10,310 nt of DNA, from assembly GCA_015657605.1 (NCBI GenBank), contig JACDQO010000179.1:1-10310 (forward strand), given 5' to 3'. Origin of the DNA: Limnohabitans sp. (GTDB lineage Bacteria > Pseudomonadota > Gammaproteobacteria > Burkholderiales > Burkholderiaceae_C). Position 1 is the stretch's first letter, and the number at the start of each line of letters is the position of its first letter. The notes beneath the pieces were generated by a model. The model did no database searches, had not been told where the DNA came from, and worked only from the letters and a program-made list of their open reading frames with translations. A program made the translations under genes and the position numbers. Shown piece by piece: positions 1-5,155 of the stretch.

Positions 1-1
1 G

Positions 2-928
2 GGTCGCTTTGTGCGTATGCTGCGGCGCGAGCGTCCCGATGTGCTGCTGTGCTACACCGCAAAGCCTAATGTGTACGGGTCATTGGCGGCGCATGCGCTG
101 GGCATTCCCGTGGTCAACAACATTGCGGGCCTGGGTTCGGTGTTCATTCGCGGGGGCTGGCTTGCCAGGGTGCTGCAGCATTTGTACCGTTTTGCATTGG
201 CCCGGTCCAGGCGGGTATTTTTTCAGAACCCGGACGATTTGCAGCTGTTTTTGAGTCTGGGCTTGGTGGCGCAGCCGCAAACTGAGCTGCTGCCAGGCTC
301 TGGGGTGGATTTGCACAAGTTTCAGCCTGTCCCTTTGCCGTGTTTGCAGGGCAACGCCGCCACTCAAAGCGCCGACCACCGCTGCTTTGTTTTTTTGCTG
401 GTGGCGCGCATGCTCAAGGACAAAGGGGTGGAGGAGTACTTGCAGGCTGCGCGGCTGATAAAGGTCAGTCACCCACAGGTGGAATGCGTTTTGCTCGGAT
501 TTATGGACAGCGATAACCCAAACGCCATCAGCGCCCAGCAAATGCAGGCCTGGGTGAACGAGGGTGTGGTGGACTATTGGGGCAATAGCAGCGATGTGCG
601 TGAGCAGTTGGCGCAGGCCGACTGCGTGGTCTTGCCCTCTTACCGCGAAGGCACCCCCAGAACTCTGCTTGAGGCTGCGGCCATGGGCCGCCCGTTGATA
701 GCGACCGATGTGCCCGGCTGCCGAGAGGTGGTGTGCGATGGCCTCAATGGCCTGCTGTGCAAAGCTCGGGATTCGCAAGACCTTGCAAAGCAAATGTCCC
801 GCATGTTGGCGATGCCCGACACCCAGCTACAACAAATGGGTTACGCCAGCCGTCAGTGGGTGGAGCAGCGCTTTGACGAGCAACGGGTGATCGAGCAATA
901 CCGCAATGCTTTGAATGAAGTGGTTTGA
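2..928 (+). CDS. GT4-family glycosyltransferase, 5' end outside window
   Basis: This is the C-terminal ~308 residues of a GT-B fold, family 4 glycosyltransferase. The frame is open back to the window edge, so the true start and roughly the first 70 residues are missing; the GTG at 11 and ATG at 17 are unlikely starts because the sequence there (RRERPDVLLCYTAKPNVYG) already matches the middle of the N-terminal domain. Visible landmarks are the FFQNPDD strand, LLPGSGVDLHKF at the domain junction, VARMLKDKGVEEYL opening the C-terminal domain, and the donor-binding EGTPRTLLEAAAMGRP block with the spaced glutamates of retaining GT4 enzymes. The nearest style I know is PglA/capsule-type enzymes that add a sugar to an undecaprenyl-diphosphate-linked intermediate on the cytoplasmic face. 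That fits the lipid-carrier genes further right. Donor and acceptor cannot be read from sequence. It is transcribed towards the leftward island. Confidence 0.9.
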   Translation, partial: GRFVRMLRRERPDVLLCYTAKPNVYGSLAAHALGIPVVNNIAGLGSVFIRGGWLARVLQHLYRFALARSRRVFFQNPDDLQLFLSLGLVAQPQTELLPGSGVDLHKFQPVPLPCLQGNAATQSADHRCFVFLLVARMLKDKGVEEYLQAARLIKVSHPQVECVLLGFMDSDNPNAISAQQMQAWVNEGVVDYWGNSSDVREQLAQADCVVLPSYREGTPRTLLEAAAMGRPLIATDVPGCREVVCDGLNGLLCKARDSQDLAKQMSRMLAMPDTQLQQMGYASRQWVEQRFDEQRVIEQYRNALNEVV

Positions 929-999
929 GCACCTCAGCGTAATGTCGATGAGCTTCTGTGCTTGCACTGGTAGCTCTAAACGGCTTATTAAGCTGGTAT

Positions 1000-1055
1000 G
1001 AGTGCTTAGGCACCCGGCGCGTCCTCTTGAGGCCACGCGCCGAGCGAATGCACTC
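1000..1055. repeat. Nested inverted repeat at left island edge
   Basis: An outer 6-bp pair (GAGTGC at 1000-1005, GCACTC at 1050-1055) encloses a perfect 7-bp pair (GGCGCGT at 1016-1022, ACGCGCC at 1035-1041), with CCTC/GAGG at its tip. It begins 4 bases downstream of the bet stop codon and 71 bases after the glycosyltransferase stop, so it lies between two converging genes. There is no T-run on either side, so it is not a classical intrinsic terminator. It could protect or end the bet mRNA, or be a structured island end. The remaining spacer (929-999) holds only a short palindrome, GCTTATTAAGC at 983-993. Confidence 0.5.
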
Positions 1056-1059
1056 GAAT

Positions 1060-1893
1060 TCAAGACCCCTGCAGCCACGCCTTTAGGTGTTCGACGCCTA
1101 GGGTTTTAACAGACGTGGCTTCGACTGGGCTGCCCGGCCTCATCAGCGGAACGTGCTTGCGGTAAGTAGCAACTCGTCCTGCCTCGTCCGGGTCGAGCAC
1201 TCCCACCAGGGCAAAGCATACACGCGCGCACTGCACCAGCGCCTTGTGGCGCAGCATGCGCGCCGGGTGGCTGAGCCAGGCGCCGTAGGGCTGCCGCGAC
1301 TCCTGCATGTACTCCCTCACCGAGGTCGCCACGCTGCGGTCCTTTCTGTGGATGGTGCACTCGACCCAGGCCGGCAGGCCGTCCTCGCCCGGCTCGGGCT
1401 GGGAGAACGCCACGCCGTTGAACATCGGGTGGCTGTTGAGGAGCCTGCACCAGCCGTCCAGGCTCACGATCAGCAGGGGCGGGAGCCCATCCGAATCCGC
1501 CTCACCCCCTTGCTCCGGAGACCCCCGGCTTTGCAGGTAGACCTCGCCGGCCAGCGGGTCCAGGCCCAGCTGCATGGATCTTTGCAGCAGCCTTCTCGCG
1601 TCCGTGAGCGTCCACGACTCTACGCTGGCCGCCGCTGCCAGCTTGAGGTGGCTCAGTAGCGTGTGCGGCTCAAGGCGCAGCCGCCTGGCGTAGACCTCGA
1701 TGACGTCCTCGCCGCTGCAGCGGCCATGCTCGCAGTTCGCGCAGGTCTCTCGAGCTCGGGGGCTCTTACCCCAGTCGATAGACCTGCCAGTGTTCCTCCC
1801 GCCTGCGTTGGCCCCGTCCCGAACAGGCTCTCGTTGCCCCGGGCGGGCCTTTGCCTTTCTCGTGCCCGAGCCAGGGCTTTGTCGGTTCTTCAT
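1060..1893 (-). CDS. bet: Bet/RecT-type single-strand annealing protein
   Basis: A 277-aa phage-type recombinase of the Bet/RecT superfamily, which coats 3' single-stranded DNA and anneals it to a complementary strand. Residues ~95-240 carry the family pattern: LLQRSMQLGLDPLAGEVYL (103-120), then LLIVSLDGWCRLLNSHPMFNG (140-160), WVECTIHRKDR (177-186), and SHPARMLRHKALVQCARVCFAL (208-229), matching the Bet 'WKKMPxxMLxKCAEAxALR' helix. The start is the ATG at 1893: it has AAGGAG five bases upstream and overlaps the exonuclease stop as ATGA. The frame is open back to 2100, but a longer start would overlap the exonuclease gene by 211 bases. The first ~60 residues are basic and low in complexity, and end in C51-x2-C54-x-H56-x2-C59, a possible small metal knuckle. 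It is the last gene of the leftward island and is presumably co-expressed with the exonuclease. Confidence 0.85.
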   Translation of the reverse strand: MKNRQSPGSGTRKAKARPGQREPVRDGANAGGRNTGRSIDWGKSPRARETCANCEHGRCSGEDVIEVYARRLRLEPHTLLSHLKLAAAASVESWTLTDARRLLQRSMQLGLDPLAGEVYLQSRGSPEQGGEADSDGLPPLLIVSLDGWCRLLNSHPMFNGVAFSQPEPGEDGLPAWVECTIHRKDRSVATSVREYMQESRQPYGAWLSHPARMLRHKALVQCARVCFALVGVLDPDEAGRVATYRKHVPLMRPGSPVEATSVKTLGVEHLKAWLQGS

Positions 1894-2870
1894 CTCGGCT
1901 CCTTGAGCAAGAAGCGACGCGCGCCTGGGCTGCGCTTGGAGTAGGCCGCGGCCAGTTGGGGGTGCTCCCGCGACAGCAGCCGCGCGTCCAGTCTGAGGGC
2001 CGGGCTGGCGCTGCGCCAGGTGGCCACGGCGTGGCCGCCCACCGTGAGGCGCTCGGCGCTGCCCATGAAGCTCATGATCTGGGCCTTGAGCCGCTCGCAC
2101 TCGCCCTCAGCCTCGCTGGCAAGTGCGTTGTGGTGCCTGTAGAGCTCCACGGCGCCGGCGATCTCCTCGCTCGCCTGCACGGACGCGCCGGCTTGCTCCT
2201 GTGGCCAGGCGATCGAGGCGTCCTCGGGGCGCAGGGCCTTGGGCGGTGTCTTGGCGATCACGTGATCGTTCCAAAAGCGCTCGACCCTCTCGATCACCGC
2301 CGCCTCGAGCTGCAGGTCGCGCGCCACGCTGTAGATGCGGAAGTCGTTGTTGCCGATGAGCACGGCCAGCTCCGCGCTTGGGCACCCGGTCAGGGCCATG
2401 TACCACACGCACTGGAGCAGGTACTGAGTGGGCACCTGGTCGGTGCCCGCCGTGCCCCACCCCTGGCGGCTGAACGCGCTGGCGGTCTTGCACTCGAGCA
2501 CCGCCGTTGGCTGCTCGCTCTCTGCACCCGCGCCCAGCGCGCGATCAGTATTCTTGGCTCCGCTCGCGTAGACCAGCCGGTCCACGTGGCCGAACATGAA
2601 GCCGTGCCTCGGGTGGCGCAGCGTCTCGGCGTGCGCCCTCGTGCGAAGACCCGTGCAGCGCTCGTACTCCTCGGCCAGGAAGGGCTCGGCGTGCTGCCCG
2701 AAGCGCAGGTGCAGCGCCGCGGCGCCGCGCACAGGCCCCGCCACGTCCCGGCTGAGCAGCTCGTGCCAAAGTTGCATCGGGGTCCGGTAGGGCGAGAGCC
2801 CGAGCGCTGCCGCGACGTCGCTGCCCCCGATCCCGAAGGGCCTGCCGGGCCCGTCCTTGTCTTGATCCAT
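1890..2870 (-). CDS. YqaJ-type (lambda exonuclease-like) recombinase nuclease
   Basis: A 326-aa YqaJ-family nuclease, the lambda-exonuclease-like enzyme that resects double-stranded ends to supply single strands for a Bet/RecT partner. Landmarks in order: IGGSDVAAALGLSPYRTP (14-31, the family's N-terminal signature), FGQHAEPFLAEEYE (57-70), GHVDRLV (94-100, metal-binding Asp97), LECKTAS (125-131, the E-x-K of the PD-(D/E)xK core) and VPTQYLLQCVWYMALTG (146-162, catalytic Gln/Tyr helix). All expected active-site positions are present, so it looks functional. The C-terminal ~100 residues are mostly helical and less conserved. The start ATG at 2870 has AGGAG seven bases upstream. The stop overlaps the bet start by ATGA, and such nuclease/annealase pairs act together. 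It has its own promoter-like sequence upstream with an operator-like repeat. Confidence 0.92.
   Translation of the reverse strand: MDQDKDGPGRPFGIGGSDVAAALGLSPYRTPMQLWHELLSRDVAGPVRGAAALHLRFGQHAEPFLAEEYERCTGLRTRAHAETLRHPRHGFMFGHVDRLVYASGAKNTDRALGAGAESEQPTAVLECKTASAFSRQGWGTAGTDQVPTQYLLQCVWYMALTGCPSAELAVLIGNNDFRIYSVARDLQLEAAVIERVERFWNDHVIAKTPPKALRPEDASIAWPQEQAGASVQASEEIAGAVELYRHHNALASEAEGECERLKAQIMSFMGSAERLTVGGHAVATWRSASPALRLDARLLSREHPQLAAAYSKRSPGARRFLLKEPR
1899..1904 (-). promoter_or_regulatory. Ribosome binding site fixing the bet start
   Basis: AAGGAG on the minus strand, five bases before the ATG at 1893. It lies within the last codons of the exonuclease gene and supports translational coupling through the ATGA stop/start overlap. 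Confidence 0.75.
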
Positions 2871-2898
2871 GGCGATCTCCTAAAGTTATGGAGACGCT

Positions 2899-2927
2899 AT
2901 TGTAATTTATTAATTGATTTAATTCAA
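2899..2927 (-). promoter_or_regulatory. Probable sigma-70 promoter for the yqaJ-type/bet pair
   Basis: Reading the minus strand, TTGAAT (2927-2922), a 17-base spacer, then TACAAT (2904-2899) closely match the -35/-10 consensus. The A+T-rich stretch stands out in an otherwise very G+C-rich island. The predicted transcription start is about 20 bases before the exonuclease ATG at 2870. The -35 box lies inside the perfect inverted repeat at 2919-2943. Confidence 0.65.
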
Positions 2928-2943
2928 TCTAAAATTGAATTAA
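2919..2943. promoter_or_regulatory. Operator-like perfect inverted repeat over the -35 box
   Basis: TTAATTCAAT and ATTGAATTAA form a perfect 10-bp inverted repeat around the 5-base centre CTAAA. A further half-site-like copy, TTAATTGAT, abuts it at 2910-2918. The left arm contains the -35 box of the exonuclease promoter, so protein bound here would block it. The repeat also overlaps the last codons of the repressor reading frame. It is not followed by a T-run in the leftward direction, so an operator is more likely than a terminator. The neighbouring XRE-type repressor is the natural candidate ligand, by inference. Confidence 0.6.
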
Positions 2944-3603
2944 TGCTCCACTCGACGACCACGCCCAGCACCCTGACCTCCAGGGGCAGCCAGGCCTGGC
3001 CGGGGGGGGCAGCGCCCGGTGGTCTGCCAGCGGCCGGCCGCGCCCGAGCTGCTGTAGAGGGCCAGCTCCACGCAGCTGTCTGGCGTGCTCAGCAGGGCGT
3101 AGCTACCGTTGCGCACCGCCCGCGCCGGATCGACCACGAGTAAAGCGCCGGCGGGCACGGGTCCGGCTTGCCAGTTAAGCGACTCGGGCGCGGGCAGCCG
3201 CGTGAAGAAGGCCTGCGCGCTCAGGGGCGAGGGCGAGGCGCATCTGCTGGTGTTCAGGTGCGCCTCGGCGGCCTTGGCCTCTTCGGGCAGGTGCAGCTGC
3301 GACCATCGGTAAAAGGGCAGGGCCGTCGGGTCGGGCTGCCCCGACAGCTCCTCAGGAAAGCTGGCCACGGAGAGGGACAGCGCCTGTGCCGCAGGCGTCT
3401 CATGGCCCCTGTGCTCGCCCAGCAGACTGGACAGGGGGGACCTGGAAGAACTCGGCCAGGGACTGCAGCCGCCTGGGGTCCGGGTGGTTGACGCCCCTCT
3501 CCCAGCTGGAGACGGATGCTGCGGAGATGCCGAAGTGCTCCGCAACCTGAGTGAGAGTAAGCCCGCGAGAGCGGCGCAGGCTCCGGATCCTGTCTTTGAG
3601 CAT
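2924..3603 (-). pseudogene. XRE-S24 (CI-like) repressor, two apparent +1 frameshifts
   Basis: A phage-type repressor spread over three frames. The N-terminal frame (3603 to ~3440) has a clear XRE helix-turn-helix: LRRSRGLTLTQVAEHFGISAASVSSWERG (9-37), followed by RRLQSLAEFFQVP. At the six-G run 3434-3439 the frame breaks; skipping one base gives the natural continuation LSSLLGEHRGHE. The middle frame carries a diverged S24/LexA-like domain, with ESLNW at the usual catalytic-serine turn and PAGALLVVDPARAVRNGSY as the 'PGD-x-VDP' block. At the eight-G run 3002-3009 a second one-base skip restores LPLEVRVLGVVVEW, the usual end of such proteins, stopping at 2924. The Lys expected in the 'T-x-K-R' strand seems replaced (VELALY), so self-cleavage is doubtful. 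As written, the first product would be only 67 aa, little more than the DNA-binding domain. It may be a true pseudogene or two homopolymer errors. It is transcribed the same way as, and just upstream of, the nuclease gene it probably controls. Confidence 0.7.
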
Positions 3604-3608
3604 GCCCG

Positions 3609-3647
3609 ATCATAGCCCCAAAGGGGCCACGGCCGGGCAGCGCCCGG
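3609..3647 (-). promoter_or_regulatory. Repressor promoter with two palindromes, possibly leaderless start
   Basis: On the minus strand TATGAT (3614-3609) ends five bases before the repressor ATG (3603). If it is a -10 box, transcription would start at or next to the A of ATG, giving a leaderless mRNA as for lambda cI from PRM; no Shine-Dalgarno sequence is visible. No good -35 box is seen. Two palindromes occupy that space instead: GCCCC-AAA-GGGGC (3615-3627) and CCGGGC-AGC-GCCCGG (3633-3647). They could be autoregulatory operators, or hairpins ending the upstream gene's transcript, which stops at 3662. Confidence 0.4.
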
Positions 3648-3661
3648 GGCCCTAAAGCCCA

Positions 3662-4771
3662 CTAGCTAGAGCTGGCGGGCGCCAAGGCGGCGGGCTGAGC
3701 GCCCGCCTCCGGGCGCTGCCTGCGCATGGCCAGCAGCTGCAGGTGAATCCGCTCGACCTGCGCGTGCAGCCTGGCGCTTGCCTTTTGCCAGTGCTCGCGC
3801 GAGTGCAGGTCCAGCGTGGCGGTGCTGCGCACGTAGTCCCTGCCCGCGTCGAGCTGCTCGCCGTGTCGGGCGTAGATCAGGCTGAACCAGTGCATTTGCT
3901 GAAAGTCCTGGAGGTACTGCTGCACGTCCTGCTCGGGCGAGTCGGTGCTCACGTGCTGCGCGATGTAATCCATGACGCCCTTGCTGTGCGGGTTAAGTGC
4001 GACGGATCCCGTGAGGTGCTCCCACAGGTCGGGCAGGTGGCGGTGTGCGTAGAGCTTGCGCTCTGCGCTCGGGTGGTCACGCAGCAGCAGGAGCTGGCGC
4101 TCGACCTGGAAGAGCTTTTTCGACCTCTTGCGGGGCTCCAGCTCGTCGCTGTAGGCCCACTCCGGAGGTTGCCTCTCGGCCCCGATCAGGCGGATGATGC
4201 AATTGCGGTAGGCGAGCCGGTACTGCAGGTCGCAGAAGCAGTTGCCGCTGAGGCTCGAGATCGCGTGGGAGATCCGCGCGAGTTGCATCGTGCAGCTGGC
4301 CAGGTGCTGCACCAGCAGCTCCGCCGTGGCGGTGCCGACCTGCCACTCCTCGCGCAGCGCCCTGACGATTTTCTCGCGCGCGGTGGGGTCCTCCCAGGGC
4401 ATCGAGGAGGAGCTGAAGATGCCCAGCTTCAGCGCGTTCATCGCCGAGCGCCTGACGCGCCCGCCGGACCGCTGGTCTGTCTCGGTCGCGGTGATGATCG
4501 TGGGTGTTGGGGCTAGCGCAGTACCTGGCTCGCCGCTCATGCGTGCAGCGTGCGAACGCGTAGGCGCTCGCGGTCCTGCGCTGTGCCCTGGTGCGGTCTC
4601 GGTCTGTGTGTGGGTGTCTTTGAGCGCGCTCGTGGGCTCGGTGGTCTGTCTGTTCATGGGGTGCTCCTGGTGCGCTTGGGTGATGGTTTGACCCGCGGGG
4701 CGCAAGCGCGCAACCGACTCCTGTGCCCGGGCCTTTCGGTACTTCGGTCGAGCACGTACTTTCAGCGCCAT
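3662..4771 (-). CDS. Unrecognised 369-aa island protein with NALK-x-G motif
   Basis: First gene of the leftward island; function unknown. Residues 1-~105 are basic, rich in Thr, Pro, Ala and Arg, and probably disordered. A folded, mostly helical part follows: RRSAMNALKLGIFSS (107-121), MPWEDPTAREKIVRALREEW (124-143), then long amphipathic helices to the end. The sequence NALK-x-G with a nearby P-x-EDP and an 'LLV..LA' helix resembles a widespread group of uncharacterised proteins containing 'NALKHG', often near mobile DNA; this is from memory and not certain. No catalytic motif, membrane segment or signal peptide is seen. Three Cys occur at 178-193 (NCFC and NC), with no obvious metal pattern. 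The start at 4771 is backed by GGAGGTGA, an extended match to the 16S 3' end; an internal ATG near 4658 also has AGGAG upstream, so a shorter product is possible. Convergent long frames on the other strand are G+C-driven shadows. Confidence 0.65.
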   Translation of the reverse strand: MALKVRARPKYRKARAQESVARLRPAGQTITQAHQEHPMNRQTTEPTSALKDTHTQTETAPGHSAGPRAPTRSHAARMSGEPGTALAPTPTIITATETDQRSGGRVRRSAMNALKLGIFSSSSMPWEDPTAREKIVRALREEWQVGTATAELLVQHLASCTMQLARISHAISSLSGNCFCDLQYRLAYRNCIIRLIGAERQPPEWAYSDELEPRKRSKKLFQVERQLLLLRDHPSAERKLYAHRHLPDLWEHLTGSVALNPHSKGVMDYIAQHVSTDSPEQDVQQYLQDFQQMHWFSLIYARHGEQLDAGRDYVRSTATLDLHSREHWQKASARLHAQVERIHLQLLAMRRQRPEAGAQPAALAPASSS

Positions 4772-4774
4772 CTC

Positions 4775-4782
4775 TCACCTCC
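4775..4782 (-). promoter_or_regulatory. Strong ribosome binding site for the 369-aa gene
   Basis: GGAGGTGA on the minus strand, eight contiguous bases complementary to the usual 16S rRNA 3' end, with the GGAGG core six bases before the ATG at 4771. This is the strongest site in the window and decides the longer start. Confidence 0.75.
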
Positions 4783-4840
4783 CCAGACCGGTAGGGGGAG
4801 TCACCCTCAGCTGCAGCGAGCAGCTTGCAGGGCGCCGTGG

Positions 4841-4888
4841 GGTTCAGGGTCCCAGGTGCGCCCAGGGGCGGCCGCCGTGGTCTGAACC
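4841..4888 (-). promoter_or_regulatory. Structured leader of the island transcript
   Basis: GGTTCAG (4841-4847) and CTGAACC (4882-4888) are perfect complements closing a 48-base G+C-rich element with an inner CGCCC/GGGCG pairing. It falls in the ~140-base untranslated leader between the predicted start near 4915 and the ATG at 4771. It could be an attenuator or RNA stability element. Stems are common by chance in such G+C-rich DNA, so the call is weak. Confidence 0.3.
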
Positions 4889-4903
4889 AGCGCTGTGCGC
4901 TGT

Positions 4904-4918
4904 GCCAGGCAGCCTGGC
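4904..4918. promoter_or_regulatory. Palindromic operator candidate at the +1 of the island promoter
   Basis: GCCAGGC-A-GCCTGGC is a perfect 7-bp palindrome about a single centre base. It begins four bases downstream of the -10 box and covers the expected transcription start (~4915), a usual place for a repressor site. A related palindrome, GCCAGG-CCTGGC, occurs near 2990 inside the repressor gene. Its sequence differs from the A+T-rich repeat at 2919-2943, so the two need not bind the same protein. Confidence 0.4.
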
Positions 4919-4921
4919 GCC

Positions 4922-4950
4922 ATGATAAGCGAACGTCTTAGGTCCATCAA
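4922..4950 (-). promoter_or_regulatory. Probable sigma-70 promoter of the leftward island
   Basis: On the minus strand TTGATG (4950-4945), a 17-base spacer, then TATCAT (4927-4922) is a good -35/-10 match. It would drive the 369-aa gene, with a leader of about 140 bases, and perhaps the repressor beyond it. Confidence 0.6.
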
Positions 4951-5012
4951 CCGGGTCGCGCGTGCTCGCAGCCCCCACGGCCCAGGCCAGGCGGCGTGAC
5001 GCGCTGGCATTA

Positions 5013-5041
5013 GAAAAGGGGTTTTGGAAAAAACGAAACCC
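5013..5041 (-). terminator. Possible intrinsic terminator of the elyC-like gene
   Basis: On the minus strand GGGTTT (5041-5036) pairs with AAACCC (5024-5019), followed by CCTTTTC. The loop is itself T-rich. It lies about 115 bases past the elyC-like stop, just before island DNA. The T-run is short, so the call is tentative. Confidence 0.4.
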
Positions 5042-5155
5042 AGCAGTGCAGGCCTTGCTCTGCACGCCCGCAGGAGGGCGCGGGACAAAGAGGTACTGCG
5101 TCGACCTCCACCTAGCCTGAGGCTCTTTCGTCGTTTCTGCCTCTGGTTTTCGCCT

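Larger units (their letters stand above)
4772..5155. other. Non-coding stretch between island and elyC-like gene
   Basis: 384 bases without a supportable gene. From left to right it holds the leader, palindrome and promoter of the island (4772-4950), then a G+C-rich stretch with nothing recognised (4951-5012). Next come the probable terminator at 5013-5041 and two adjacent small stems (GTGCAG/CTGCAC at 5046-5065 and CCCGC/GCGGG at 5067-5084). A T-rich tail of unknown role runs from 5100 to 5155. By eye I found no direct repeat shared with 929-1059 that would mark attachment sites, and no tRNA remnant. The right boundary of the island is most likely in here. Confidence 0.6.

Noticed and set aside
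80..793. 237-aa minus-strand frame opposite the glycosyltransferase
   Set aside because: Antisense shadow; the plus strand encodes conserved GT4 motifs throughout.
1894..2100. Longer N-terminus for the Bet protein (start at 2100)
   Set aside because: It would overlap the nuclease gene by 211 bases; the ATG at 1893 has AAGGAG and an ATGA overlap.
1851..3143. 430-aa open frame on the plus strand across the nuclease and repressor genes
   Set aside because: It is the G+C-driven antisense of the YqaJ-type gene; the composition is Arg/Ala/Gly-rich with no family motif, whereas the minus strand carries clear motifs.
4203..4213. GCGGTAGGCG resembling an RfaH ops element
   Set aside because: It is inside a coding region, only partly matches ops, and is not in the leader of a long polysaccharide operon.
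3743..4516. 257-aa plus-strand frame opposite the 369-aa gene
   Set aside because: No motif and no ribosome site; the minus-strand frame has a strong ribosome site and promoter, so this is a shadow.
5110..5145. AGCC-TGA-GGCT stem followed by a T-rich stretch as a plus-strand terminator
   Set aside because: The stem is only four base pairs and no plus-strand gene ends upstream of it.
929..5155. Direct repeats flanking the island as attachment sites
   Set aside because: No shared word of useful length was found by eye between 929-1059 and 4772-5155; a proper repeat search is needed.
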